In this document: positions 33,866 to 43,612 of the stretch, in pieces
Numbering within the stretch: the first letter of the stretch is position 1
Layout of the letters: each line of letters opens with the position of its first letter
Assembly (NCBI RefSeq): GCF_020524165.1
Contig: NZ_JAIVKU010000001.1
Span: 276,164 to 340,163 of the forward strand
Reading direction: 5' to 3'
DNA from: Guptibacillus hwajinpoensis
GTDB taxonomy: Bacteria; Bacillota; Bacilli; Bacillales; Guptibacillaceae
DNA: 64,000 nt
The notes under the pieces: model-generated
What the model was told of the DNA's origin: nothing
Databases searched by the model: none
Seen by the model: the letters and a program-made list of their open reading frames with translations, nothing else
Program-made: the position numbers and the translations under genes

Positions 33866-34723
33866 ATGGAGTATTGGATCTGGCTAAGTTCCCTTCCTTA
33901 CGTGGGTCCGGTTACACAAAAGAAACTACTGGCCACTTTCGGAAGTCCGGAACGAGTCTATGATGCCTCTCCGTCTGAACTCAAGGAAATAAGGATTTCT
34001 CAACGTGCATTTGAATCCATTCTAACGGCACGATCGCTTGAGAAACCAAAGCGCATTCTTGAACTCGTTCAGCAAAAGGAGATCTGGCTACTACCCCGGG
34101 ATGACCCGCTTTACCCAAGTTGCGCCAAAAATGTTGCTGAATCGCCCGTTCTTTTATATTACAAAGGCCGAATTAGGCTGAATCTTCCTTCTGTTGCCAT
34201 CGTCGGTTCTCGCTCTTGTTCCAATTACGCACGACGTGCTGCAAAAGAGTTATCCACCAGACTCTCAAGCCTGAACATTCCTGTTGTTAGTGGACTCGCG
34301 AAAGGAATCGATGAGGCTGCTCACACTGCCTGCCTCGCAAACTGTGGGCACCCGATTGCTTTTGTTGCAAATGGTGTTGACGACTGTTACCCGAAAGAGC
34401 ACCGCTCGCTCTACGAAGCAGTTATAAATGAAGGCGCTGTCATCTCGCAGTATCCACCTGGCACAGCACCTACACCAAAGCAATTCATTCAGCGAAACGC
34501 ATTAATCAGTGCATGGTCAAGTCATGTGGTAATCATGGAAGCTAACGTGAAAAGTGGTGCGATGGCGACCGCTCACTTCGCTCGAAAGCAAGCAAGAGAA
34601 GTCTTTGTACTCATAAGTAATGATGCTCGATTTAGGCAGGGAACAAACTGTCTAAGAAAACAAGGTATACGCCCTTATCATAGCTTTCAATCAATTGAAA
34701 AAGAATTCAACAAACTCTCTTAA
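33866..34723 (+). CDS. dprA: Divergent DprA/Smf paralogue
   Basis: This 285-residue protein has the DprA Rossmann-like domain. VAIVGSRSCSNYARRAAKEL starts near residue 109, SGLAKGIDEAAHTACL near 141, and VEA-like IMEANVKSGAMATAHFARKQAREVFVL near 225. DprA loads RecA on incoming single-stranded DNA during transformation. The usual NP.RNR.I segment is altered to QFIQRNALISAWSS and the C-terminal G.N.LI motif to GTNCLRKQGI. The canonical chromosomal dprA normally lies beside topA, so this is probably a second, specialised copy. It is 36 nt downstream of the RAYT gene. Confidence 0.8.
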   Translation: MEYWIWLSSLPYVGPVTQKKLLATFGSPERVYDASPSELKEIRISQRAFESILTARSLEKPKRILELVQQKEIWLLPRDDPLYPSCAKNVAESPVLLYYKGRIRLNLPSVAIVGSRSCSNYARRAAKELSTRLSSLNIPVVSGLAKGIDEAAHTACLANCGHPIAFVANGVDDCYPKEHRSLYEAVINEGAVISQYPPGTAPTPKQFIQRNALISAWSSHVVIMEANVKSGAMATAHFARKQAREVFVLISNDARFRQGTNCLRKQGIRPYHSFQSIEKEFNKLS

Positions 34724-34860
34724 ATCGTTAAGATCCCTCGCAAGTTTTCCGTGATTTAATCCCTCAAGGATCTTCAAGAACCTCTCTCCCGACTAGAGCA
34801 TGATGGATTCCAACCCATCAGGGAAGAGAAGTAAGAAAGAAGAAGATAAACCTGCCTCTA

Positions 34861-34895
34861 AACTACCTAATCGAGCCATCGATCGGGTAGTTTTT
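34861..34895 (+). terminator. Terminator downstream of the dprA-like gene
   Basis: AACTACC and GGTAGTT pair outside an inner ATCGA/TCGAT stem, followed by T5. It lies about 140 nt after the stop codon. Confidence 0.7.
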
Positions 34896-35045
34896 CTTAT
34901 GGAAAAAGAAAGATAGAAAACTAGTTCTTTAGTCTAGCAAATGAGCGAAGAGATGAGGGGCGGCGACAAACTCATAAATCTATCGTCATATATTAAATTT
35001 AAACAATCTTTACAAAGACAAATGTCAGATAAAGGTCTATGTTAC

Positions 35046-35130
35046 AAAAAATGTGTCCCGTCAGCGTGGACAAATGCAGTGAAATTAGCGGTGTTGTCTT
35101 TAAGGGGGGTCAGGCTCGAGTTTGACCCCC
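35046..35130 (-). repeat. Composite GGGGTCAG palindrome/terminator repeat, copy 3, inverted
   Basis: Read on the minus strand, the palindrome (35104-35130, one arm with changes) is followed by TTAAAGACAA and a TGTCC...GGGACA hairpin with a T run, the same order as copies on the plus strand. Neither flanking gene is on the minus strand, so it is not serving an obvious gene end. Confidence 0.7.
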
Positions 35131-35263
35131 TTCAATAAATGTAAGCGTATTCAAAAATTAGACAATTTACGCTATTTTTACACATATGAGTCAAAAGTTA
35201 TTGTATACTGACAATTGGTGGGACTCTCACCAAAATTCGACTACATATCCGGGGGGATGAAAT

Positions 35264-38200
35264 TTGAAACGAAGGTCAACCAGTCGTTTTATTAGCTTTG
35301 CGCTAATATTCTCAATGGTTCTTAGTTTTTTCGCATTACCAGTTTCACAGCTTTCAGCTTCTGCTGAAGACGTGATTTCTGTTGGAGAAGCGATCGCTAA
35401 CAATACTGGTTCTGCAACAGTAGAAGGGTATATTGTAGGAACAACTTCAAGCGGCCCTTCTTATAACTTAGATGGCGCAAATGGAGTAGAAACGAACATT
35501 GCCATTGCAGATTCTTCAAGTGAAACCGAGTCCGACAAGATTATGCCGGTTCAACTACCTAAAGGATATTTAAGAGATGAGCTCAATTTAGTAGCGAATC
35601 CCGCAAACAAAGGTAAGAAGATCCAAATTACTGGAGACCTCGCAGCATACTTCGGTGTACCAGGTCTGAAAAGCCCAACAGCTTACACTTTTTCCGACGG
35701 CACAACTCCAGACCCAGAACCTATCGAACTCTCAACCATTACAGATGCTAGAAAAGTAGCAAACAATACACCAGTGAAAATTAAAGGAACGGCAACTGCA
35801 GCCTTCGAAGCAGGCGGTCAAACCAACCTATTTATCCAGGATGATACAGCAGGTATTATCGTTCGTGCTGCAGGCATCACTGCTAAGATTGGTGATGAAG
35901 TCACTGTAGAAGGAACAATGTCTGACTACTATGGCATGCAGCAAGTCATGACAAGTGCTTCTGATGTGGTCATCACCACAGAAAACAAAGGCATTCCGTC
36001 CCCACAGTCCCTTACATCAACTGATCTTTCCAAAGAAAATGGTGAACAGCACGAAGCTGAATTCACTCAATTTCATGACGTTACGGTTAAGTCAGTCGAC
36101 AGTAACGGAAACTTTACAGCCGAAGATGCTTCAGGTGAATTTCTCATAAAGCCAGCCGACAAATCGCTTCTTGAAGTAGGCCAAAGCTATGAAATTCTTA
36201 GAGGCGTCATCGACTACAACTATAACGAATACAAACTTGTGCCTCGTAGCGCAGCTGATGTCATCGAAAAAGCTTTTTCAGTGACAGCTAATCCATCTTC
36301 AGGATCTGTTCTTGAAGGCACGATGGTTAAACTTGCGACAGCAGAAGAAGGCGCAACGGTTCATTACACAACAGACGGTAGCGAACCAACTGCTGACAGC
36401 ACAGAATATACAGCTCCTATTGAACTAACAGAGGATACAACAATTAAAGCGATTGCAGCAAAAGATGGTCAAACAAGTGAAGTAGCTACTTTTGACTACG
36501 CTGTTCTAAAATCTGCTGATGGCATTAGCATTCACGACATTCAAGGTGCTGGCCACACTTCACCTTATGAAGGAAAAGCGGTTACGAAAGTTGCTGGGAT
36601 CGTGACAGCAAAACACGGTAACAACGCATTTTACATGCAAGAAGAAAACCCTGACGACAACATTGCCACTTCAGAAGGCATCTATGTTTACAAAAGCGGC
36701 GGCGCTGGCGTTAATGTTGGCGACAAAGTAGAAGTAGACGGTCAGGTAAAAGAGTGGAGAGAAGATGGTTATAGCGATGCAAAAGACCTTTTAACCACTC
36801 AAATCACAGCTTCAGACGTTTCAGTCACTTCTTCAGGCAACCCATTACCAGAAACAATTGTTATTGGAGAAGATCGCACGCCTCCAACTGAAATTGTAGA
36901 AGACGATGAAATGAAGACGTTTGATCCTGAAACAGATGGACTGGATTTTTACGAAAGTCTTGAAGGGATGTTAATTGAGATTCCAGATGCAACGGTAACA
37001 GGTCCAGTGAAATACGATGAGCTTCCTGTTTACGTAAACACAAGTGAAGATCAACTGTTCACTCGTGCGAACGGACTTCTGCTGACAGCAGACGACCCGA
37101 ATCCTGAGCGTCTTTTAATCGACGTTGATGGCATTGATATTGACGTCACGACTGGTGATCGACTTGACGGATCGGTTACTGGAAACATGAGCTACGATTA
37201 CAGCAACTTTAAAATTCGTCCAACTGGCACGTTCCCCGCTGTTATTGATGGGGATACAGAGCGCGAAGTCACGACATTAGAATCGACAACTGGTGATCTA
37301 ACGATTGCTTCTTACAACATTGAAAACTACTACCCTGGTGTTGGGGAAGAGAAAACAGGCAAAATTGCTGAATCGATTGTAAAGAACATGAAAACTCCAG
37401 ACATTGTCGGTTTGATTGAAGTACAAGATAACAACGGCCCAACAGATGATGGCACAACAAAGGCAAACGAGTCTTATGAAGCGATTATTAAAGCGATTGA
37501 AGAAGCAGGCGGCCCAACGTACAAGTTTGCTGATATCGCACCAGCAGATAAAACAGATGGCGGACAGCCAGGCGGAAATATCCGTGTCGGGTTCATTTAT
37601 AATCCTGATCGCGTAGATTTCCCTGAGAAAAAATCAGGTGATGCCACAACTTCAGTTGGCGTAGATGTAAATGGCCTAACGCTGAACCCAGGTCGCATTG
37701 ATCCAACGAATGAAGCATTTGACGATTCTCGTAAACCACTTGCAGCTGAGTTTGAATTTAACGGTGAAAAAGTGGTTGTTGTTGCGAATCACTTCAACTC
37801 AAAAGGTGGAGACGGTGCCCTATTTGGCGCGGATCATCCTGTCGTTTTAGGAAGTGAAGTGCAGCGCATGAAGCAGGCATCAATCGTAAACAACTTCGTA
37901 AATGACGTAGTGACGAACATGGAAGATAGCAACGTTGTTGTTCTTGGTGACTTGAATGACTTTGAATTTTCGAAGCCAATTCAAACGCTTGAAGGCGACG
38001 TACTAACGAATATGGTCAAAAAGCTTCCAACAGAGCAACGCTATTCCTACAACTATCAAGGGAATGCGCAGGTGCTCGATCATATTCTCGTATCGAACAA
38101 TCTAGCAAACCGCACGATGATTGATAGCATTAACATTAACTCTGATTTTAGTGAAGCTGATGGACGCGCTAGTGACCATGATCCAATGCTTGCGAAGATT

Positions 38201-39082
38201 CAAATGGAAAACAGCGTGGACCGTACTTCAGGAGCAACGCGTTATGAAACAGCGGTTGAAATTTCAAAAAAAGGTTGGGAAAAAGCAGACACTGTCGTGA
38301 TCGCAAGAGGCGATGAGTTCCCGGATGCCCTTGCAGGAGCACCACTTGCTTACAAATACGATGCGCCAATCCTTTTAACCGAACAAAACAAACTAAACGC
38401 AGCTGTTAAGAAAGAAATTGAGCGTCTTGGTGCGAAGGAAGCGATCGTTCTTGGTGGAACATCCGCCATTTCTTCTTATACGGAATATGAACTAAAAGGT
38501 CTTGGACTGAAAGTAGATCGTATTGGAGGCGCAACACGTTATGAAACAGCTGTGAACATCGCAGCGAAGCTTGACGGAACGCCTGAAAAATCGATTCTAG
38601 CGAATGCCTTTAACTTCCCAGATGCACTATCTGTTGCTTCTTATGCAGCAAAAAATGGTTACCCAATCGTGCTAACAGATGACGATCAGCTTCCTGCTGT
38701 TTCGAAGAAAATTTTAAACACAACAGATGAGCAAATCGTTGTTGGCGGAGAAAGTGCAATCAATGAAGAAATCAAAGATAGTCTTTCCAATGCCGTTCGT
38801 ATTAGCGGAGATGACCGCTATGCAACGTCAGCATCGATCGCAACTGTTCTAACACCTGATTCAGATACAGCGATTGTTGCTACTGGTGTGAAATTTGCCG
38901 ATGCGCTTTCTGGTTCAGTCCTTGCAGCGAAAGACGATGCAGCTATTCTTCTTGTGAAGAAGGATGAAATTCCGGAGAAGATTGCAGAGGCTATTGATGA
39001 AAATAACATTCATAACTTCCACATCCTCGGTGGCCCTAACGCCGTGAGTGATGACGTTATGAACGATCTAAAGAACAACTAA
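35264..39082 (+). CDS. Secreted YhcR/ExeM-like nuclease with CWB2 repeats
   Basis: This 1272-residue surface protein starts at TTG 35264 (GGGGGGATGAAA upstream) and has a signal peptide (about 1-33). Its domains are DUF6359 (about 40-145, GEAIANNTGSATVEGYIVG), OB-fold segments (about 155-330), a chitobiase C-terminal-like repeat (about 339-415, HYTTDGSEPTADSTEY), a YhcR-type OB-fold (about 420-560), an endonuclease/exonuclease/phosphatase domain (about 675-975) and three CWB2 repeats (about 986-1272). In the EEP domain IASYNIENYY, VVVANHFNSKGGDG, VVLGDLNDFE and ASDHDPML carry the metal and catalytic residues. It should degrade extracellular DNA or RNA at the wall. Confidence 0.88.
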   Translation: MKRRSTSRFISFALIFSMVLSFFALPVSQLSASAEDVISVGEAIANNTGSATVEGYIVGTTSSGPSYNLDGANGVETNIAIADSSSETESDKIMPVQLPKGYLRDELNLVANPANKGKKIQITGDLAAYFGVPGLKSPTAYTFSDGTTPDPEPIELSTITDARKVANNTPVKIKGTATAAFEAGGQTNLFIQDDTAGIIVRAAGITAKIGDEVTVEGTMSDYYGMQQVMTSASDVVITTENKGIPSPQSLTSTDLSKENGEQHEAEFTQFHDVTVKSVDSNGNFTAEDASGEFLIKPADKSLLEVGQSYEILRGVIDYNYNEYKLVPRSAADVIEKAFSVTANPSSGSVLEGTMVKLATAEEGATVHYTTDGSEPTADSTEYTAPIELTEDTTIKAIAAKDGQTSEVATFDYAVLKSADGISIHDIQGAGHTSPYEGKAVTKVAGIVTAKHGNNAFYMQEENPDDNIATSEGIYVYKSGGAGVNVGDKVEVDGQVKEWREDGYSDAKDLLTTQITASDVSVTSSGNPLPETIVIGEDRTPPTEIVEDDEMKTFDPETDGLDFYESLEGMLIEIPDATVTGPVKYDELPVYVNTSEDQLFTRANGLLLTADDPNPERLLIDVDGIDIDVTTGDRLDGSVTGNMSYDYSNFKIRPTGTFPAVIDGDTEREVTTLESTTGDLTIASYNIENYYPGVGEEKTGKIAESIVKNMKTPDIVGLIEVQDNNGPTDDGTTKANESYEAIIKAIEEAGGPTYKFADIAPADKTDGGQPGGNIRVGFIYNPDRVDFPEKKSGDATTSVGVDVNGLTLNPGRIDPTNEAFDDSRKPLAAEFEFNGEKVVVVANHFNSKGGDGALFGADHPVVLGSEVQRMKQASIVNNFVNDVVTNMEDSNVVVLGDLNDFEFSKPIQTLEGDVLTNMVKKLPTEQRYSYNYQGNAQVLDHILVSNNLANRTMIDSININSDFSEADGRASDHDPMLAKIQMENSVDRTSGATRYETAVEISKKGWEKADTVVIARGDEFPDALAGAPLAYKYDAPILLTEQNKLNAAVKKEIERLGAKEAIVLGGTSAISSYTEYELKGLGLKVDRIGGATRYETAVNIAAKLDGTPEKSILANAFNFPDALSVASYAAKNGYPIVLTDDDQLPAVSKKILNTTDEQIVVGGESAINEEIKDSLSNAVRISGDDRYATSASIATVLTPDSDTAIVATGVKFADALSGSVLAAKDDAAILLVKKDEIPEKIAEAIDENNIHNFHILGGPNAVSDDVMNDLKNN

Positions 39083-39090
39083 TAGTGAGG

Positions 39091-39122
39091 AAAGGGCGGG
39101 AAATCTCCGCCTTCTCCTTTTC
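39091..39122 (+). terminator. Probable terminator after the nuclease gene
   Basis: GGCGG (39095-39099) pairs with CCGCC (39107-39111), with a pyrimidine/T-rich tail. The stem is short. Confidence 0.5.
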
Positions 39123-39266
39123 TATGAAACTAGTTATAAAGTATTATTTTGAATTTGTTAACTATTGTGACAAAAAGGACCATTCACCTAGTAGTCTAGT
39201 ATATAATGAAAATCGCGGAGACATTCCGACAAAATCTGAGTTTTCGAAAGGGAAGGGATTACGTAC

Positions 39267-41717
39267 ATGAATATGAAAAAACCTCTTTTCGGCGTTCTAT
39301 CAACAGCTGCACTAGCAATGGGGATTGCGGCAGCATCACCGTCAACTCCTGCAGAAGCGGCAGCGGGTGATTTTGATCTTACAATCATGCATACAAACGA
39401 TACACATGCGCATCTTGATAATGCGCCAAGACGCCTAACGGCTGTCGAGGAAATTCGTGCGGCTCGTGAAAATACGATTCTATTAGACGCTGGAGATGTT
39501 TTCTCTGGTACGCTCTTTTTCAATAAATACAAAGGCCTTGCTGACGTGCAGTTTATGAACATGATGAAATACGATGCCATGGTTCCTGGTAACCATGAAT
39601 TCGATGAAGGTCCTAAGACGTTCTCTGAATTTGTAAAGCAAACGAAATTCCCAATCGTAAGTGCAAACATTGACTATAGCAAGGATCCCTACCTTAGCCC
39701 GTTATACAAAAATGAAATGGCGATGACTGGTGACGATGGCACAATTTATCCAGCTGTTATTCTTGATGTGAACGGAGAAGAAGTTGGTGTCTTTGGACTA
39801 ACGATTGAATCAACAGACGAGCTTTCAAGTCCTGGTGAAACAATTTCTTTCCAAAACCATCAGGAACAAGCAGAGAAAATGGTGAAAATGTTCCAGGATA
39901 AAGGCGTTAATAAAATTGTTGCGCTAACTCACCTTGGAAAAACGGTTGAAGTTGAGCTTGCTGAATCTGTAGAAGGCATCGACGTTGTGGTTGGTGGGCA
40001 TAGTCATACGAAACTTGAAGATGCAGTGGTCGTTAACGGTGATAAGGAGCCAACACTTGTTGTACAAGCGAATGAATACAGCAAATACTTAGGTGATCTT
40101 GAAGTGACGTTTAATGCGGACGGCGTGCTAACAGATTGGGATGATGAATTACTGGACCTTAGTGAAGGAAAAGGTTTTGAAGCAGATCCAGAAGCAAAAG
40201 AGCTTTACAATGACTTGAAAAAGCCACTCGAAGAAATTGAGAAAGAAGTGGTTGGACAATCAGACGTTTATCTTGACGGAAAACGAGCGTCCGTCCGTAC
40301 TGGTGAAACGAACCTTGGTAACTTAATCACTGACGGTATGCTGAACAAAGCTCAAGAATTTACAGATGCAACAATTGCGATTACAAACGGCGGAGGAATC
40401 CGAGAATCAATTGATGAAGGCCCAATCACGCTAGGTGAAGTATTAACAACAATGCCATTTGGAAATAACCTTGTAACGCTTGATCTGACTGGTCAAGAAA
40501 TTATTGATTCATTAGAACATGGGGTAAGTGGAGTTGAAACCCAAGAAGGCCGTTTTGCTCAAGTAGCAGGACTTCGTTATTCTTTTGATAAAGATCTTCC
40601 TTCTGGTGAGCGAATTCTCGATGTAAATGTGAAAACGGAGAACGGCTATGAAGACATTGACCCTGAAGCAACATACACAGTTGCTACAAACGCTTATATC
40701 GCACAGGGTGGCGATGGCTATGACGCAATGGGCGCAGCAGCTGCTGACGGTCGTATGGAAGAACTATTTTTCGTAGATTTTGAAGTGTTTACAGAGTATC
40801 TCGATGAAATTGGAACAGTTAAAGCGAAAGACGAAGCCCGTATCGTTGAAGCAGATGCTGAACGTATTCAGGGTGAAACGCGCTATGAAACATCTGTGAA
40901 AATCTCACAAGAAGGCTGGGACTCAGCGGATACCGTTGTTCTTGCACGCGGTGATTCTTTCCCCGATGCACTAGCAGGAGCACCACTGGCTTATAAATAC
41001 GATGCGCCAATTCTTTTAACAGAAAGCGGTTCATTGAACAAAATGGCGAAAGAAGAAATTGCGCGACTTGGTGCGAAAGACGTGATTATTCTTGGTGGTA
41101 CTAGCGCGGTAAGCAACTATGTCGAGTTCCAGCTTGAAGGGATGGGTATCGAAGTGGAGCGTGTTGCTGGAGACAACCGTTTCGATACTGCTGCAAACAT
41201 TGCAGCACGTCTCGGTGGATCACCTGATAAAGCCATCGTAGCAAATGGAATGAACTTCCCTGATGCCCTCGCGATTGCACCATATGCAGCGCAGAAGGGT
41301 TACCCGATTCTTTTAACAGAAGCGGATGAAATTCCATCAGCAACGAGCAATGCGCTTAAAGGCATTGATGGATCGATCATCGTTGGTGGCGAAACAGCTG
41401 TTAATGGTAAGCTAGACAAGAAGCTCCATGCGGAAGATCGCTATGCAGGAGACAACCGTTTCGGTACAGCAGCTGATATTGCTACAAGCCTTAACCCTTC
41501 TGCACGCGTTTACGTTTCAACTGGAATGAACTTCGCGGACGCTCTTTCCGGATCCGTTCTTGCGGCGAAACAAAATGCAGCGATGCTTCTTGTAAAACCA
41601 GATATGCTTCCGAAAGAAACAGCAGAAGCAGTTGAGGAAATAGAAGCTTATGACTTCAATGTTCTAGGTGGAGAAAATGCCGTTAGCCAGAAAATTGTAG
41701 ACGAATTGAAAAAATAA
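39267..41717 (+). CDS. Secreted 5'-nucleotidase/metallophosphatase with CWB2 repeats
   Basis: This 816-residue protein has a signal peptide (about 1-31, cleavage near AEAAA), a calcineurin-like metallophosphatase domain (about 35-260), a 5'-nucleotidase C-terminal domain (about 320-495) and three CWB2 repeats (about 530-816). The metallophosphatase motifs TIMHTNDTHAHLD, LLDAGDVFSG, PGNHEFDEG and VGGHSHTKL are present, and the C-terminal domain shows ITNGGGIRESI and TNAYIAQGGDGY. It releases phosphate and nucleosides from nucleotides outside the cell, and so would act after the neighbouring nuclease. It starts at ATG 39267 with GGGAAGGG upstream. Confidence 0.9.
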   Translation: MNMKKPLFGVLSTAALAMGIAAASPSTPAEAAAGDFDLTIMHTNDTHAHLDNAPRRLTAVEEIRAARENTILLDAGDVFSGTLFFNKYKGLADVQFMNMMKYDAMVPGNHEFDEGPKTFSEFVKQTKFPIVSANIDYSKDPYLSPLYKNEMAMTGDDGTIYPAVILDVNGEEVGVFGLTIESTDELSSPGETISFQNHQEQAEKMVKMFQDKGVNKIVALTHLGKTVEVELAESVEGIDVVVGGHSHTKLEDAVVVNGDKEPTLVVQANEYSKYLGDLEVTFNADGVLTDWDDELLDLSEGKGFEADPEAKELYNDLKKPLEEIEKEVVGQSDVYLDGKRASVRTGETNLGNLITDGMLNKAQEFTDATIAITNGGGIRESIDEGPITLGEVLTTMPFGNNLVTLDLTGQEIIDSLEHGVSGVETQEGRFAQVAGLRYSFDKDLPSGERILDVNVKTENGYEDIDPEATYTVATNAYIAQGGDGYDAMGAAAADGRMEELFFVDFEVFTEYLDEIGTVKAKDEARIVEADAERIQGETRYETSVKISQEGWDSADTVVLARGDSFPDALAGAPLAYKYDAPILLTESGSLNKMAKEEIARLGAKDVIILGGTSAVSNYVEFQLEGMGIEVERVAGDNRFDTAANIAARLGGSPDKAIVANGMNFPDALAIAPYAAQKGYPILLTEADEIPSATSNALKGIDGSIIVGGETAVNGKLDKKLHAEDRYAGDNRFGTAADIATSLNPSARVYVSTGMNFADALSGSVLAAKQNAAMLLVKPDMLPKETAEAVEEIEAYDFNVLGGENAVSQKIVDELKK

Positions 41718-41723
41718 TGAGGT

Positions 41724-41755
41724 AAAGCGTAGGGGGCGCCCCCTGCGCTTTTTTT
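41724..41755 (+). terminator. Terminator after the 5'-nucleotidase gene
   Basis: AAAGCG-T-AGGGGG (41724-41736) pairs with CCCCCT-GCGCTTT (41739-41751) with one mismatch, then T residues. Confidence 0.85.
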
Positions 41756-41852
41756 GATTTATTTTTAGTATAGGCAGGTATTGAAGCATGGAAAGCTAAA
41801 TGTATTATAGTATTATGCGTTATAACGAATTTGATCTGAGGGAGGGTTCTGA

Positions 41853-43481
41853 TTGAAGAAATTAGGTGAGCGAAAAATCAGTCCACTGTTACTGCTCATT
41901 CTCGTGATCACCATGTTCCTACCGTCTCAAGCGTTTGCGATTGCGAGCGTCGATGAAGAAAAGAATGCAGTGCATTACGCTGCGTTTGGGGATTCATTGG
42001 CAGCTGGCGTTCTGTCAGATAATACAATTGGTTTAAGTTATGCAGACTACATAGCTCAAGATCTACAGCGGGTGGATCTATTAGGAAGCTACGAAAAGCC
42101 TTATGCTGTGCCAGGTGCTACGTCTCAAAATATGCTGGATGCTCTAATGGATCGGGATATGCAAATCAAAATCGCATCGAAAGATATGATCACGATAACG
42201 ATCGGGGCCAATGATTTTCTGCAAGTGCTCAGTAAGGAACCAGAGCGCCTACAAAACCCAGAAGAAGTCGAAAAGATCATCGCTGAGCTCTCTGAAAACT
42301 ACGTCTTCATCATGAGCATCATCCGGAATGTTAACCCTTCGGCCGAGATTTATTTAATGGGCTATTACAACGGTTTTTACGCTTTCCCTGAGGCCCAACA
42401 GCGTCCTCTTGTGGAGATTATGCATACAGTAAATAGCATCATTAAACAAATTGCATCCGATTCAAACAGTCATTATGTTCCGACGTATGATGCCATTTCG
42501 ACTGATTCATTAACGTATTTGCCAAATCCTAAAAATGTCCATCCTTCGCCAGCTGGTTACATGGCGATTGCAGATGAATTTTGGAAAAAAGTGAAATTGA
42601 ATTTGCCAACCAATGTGACTCGTATAGCTGGAGTTAATCGCTACGAAACGGCAGTTAAAATTTCTCAGGAAGGGTGGAAGGAACACGCTCAGGGAGTTGT
42701 CATCGCGCGCGGTGATGATTTTCCAGATGCCCTGGCTGGTGCGCCGCTTGCCTACGATTTGGATTCGCCAATTCTATTAACGCATTCGAACGCTCTTGAT
42801 CAAATCGTGAAGGATGAAATTGAACGACTCGATCCAGAATTTGCTATTCTTCTTGGAGGGGAGAAGGCGCTCTCTAAAGACGTTGAAGATAAGCTGGATA
42901 AAATGGGGATCCCTGTTGAACGAATTGCAGGAGACAACCGCTATGAAACGGCTGCGAAAATTGCCGGAACCTTACCTCATGCAGAAAAGGCCGTTATTGC
43001 GAACGGAACAAAATTCCCTGATGCCCTTTCCATTGCTTCGTATGCGGCGGAAAATACGTATCCCATTTTACTCGCAAAACAAAATGAGATACCAGAGGAT
43101 ACGGCAGAGGTTTTAAAACGTTATCCTGAAAGCATTGCCGTTGGAGGGATGGCCGTTCTCTCAGAAAGTCTCGTTGAAAAGTTACCGAAAGCCAAGCGCT
43201 ATGGCGGAGAAGACCGTTATGAAACAGCTTCGATTATTGCGATGGAGTTAAACCCTTCGCACAAAGCCTTTATGTCTACTGGATTAGAATTCGCGGATGC
43301 GCTAACCGGTAGCGTTCTAGCCGCTAAAAGAGACAATAGCTTTCTACTTGTTGATCCGAATAAGATGCAGGATGCTGTAATGGACGCTAAAGAAAATCTT
43401 GAAATCTATCATTTTACGATTCTAGGTGGACCAAAAGCCGTTAGTCCAACGATCGAAAGACAGCTGATGGGCGTTAAATAA
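41853..43481 (+). CDS. Secreted SGNH/GDSL esterase with CWB2 repeats
   Basis: This 542-residue protein starts at TTG 41853 behind GGGAGGG. A signal peptide (about 1-29) precedes an SGNH hydrolase domain (about 40-250). Block I is AFGDSLAAGVLSD with the catalytic Ser near 46, GANDF (near 118) supplies Asn, and HPSPAGY (near 229) supplies the catalytic His. Three CWB2 repeats fill about 255-542. Substrates of such enzymes include lipids, acylated sugars and O-acetylated wall polymers; the target cannot be decided here. Confidence 0.88.
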   Translation: MKKLGERKISPLLLLILVITMFLPSQAFAIASVDEEKNAVHYAAFGDSLAAGVLSDNTIGLSYADYIAQDLQRVDLLGSYEKPYAVPGATSQNMLDALMDRDMQIKIASKDMITITIGANDFLQVLSKEPERLQNPEEVEKIIAELSENYVFIMSIIRNVNPSAEIYLMGYYNGFYAFPEAQQRPLVEIMHTVNSIIKQIASDSNSHYVPTYDAISTDSLTYLPNPKNVHPSPAGYMAIADEFWKKVKLNLPTNVTRIAGVNRYETAVKISQEGWKEHAQGVVIARGDDFPDALAGAPLAYDLDSPILLTHSNALDQIVKDEIERLDPEFAILLGGEKALSKDVEDKLDKMGIPVERIAGDNRYETAAKIAGTLPHAEKAVIANGTKFPDALSIASYAAENTYPILLAKQNEIPEDTAEVLKRYPESIAVGGMAVLSESLVEKLPKAKRYGGEDRYETASIIAMELNPSHKAFMSTGLEFADALTGSVLAAKRDNSFLLVDPNKMQDAVMDAKENLEIYHFTILGGPKAVSPTIERQLMGVK

Positions 43482-43491
43482 AATGTGATTC

Positions 43492-43522
43492 AAAAGGGAG
43501 CAGCTCGTTGCTGCTCCCTTTT
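43492..43522 (+). terminator. Terminator after the SGNH esterase gene
   Basis: AAAAGGGAGCAGC (43492-43504) pairs perfectly with 43510-43522 around TCGTT. Confidence 0.85.
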
Positions 43523-43612
43523 CACATGAAAAATATGCAGAATTATGGCAAATTTTAACTCGCTAGTGATAGACTTGTAGAGTATGTGAAGCTCGAGCTT
43601 AGGGGGAAGATG

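Larger units (their letters stand above)
34724..35263. other. 540-bp non-coding region between dprA-like and nuclease genes
   Basis: It holds a terminator at 34861, an inverted composite palindrome/terminator repeat (35046-35130), and a promoter-like TATACT (35202-35207) upstream of the nuclease. A 65-codon frame at 34941 has no good ribosome binding site and runs through the repeat, so it was not called. Confidence 0.6.

Noticed and set aside
34941..35138. 65-codon plus-strand frame upstream of the nuclease
   Set aside because: No ribosome binding site; it runs through the composite repeat, whose sequence accounts for the open frame.
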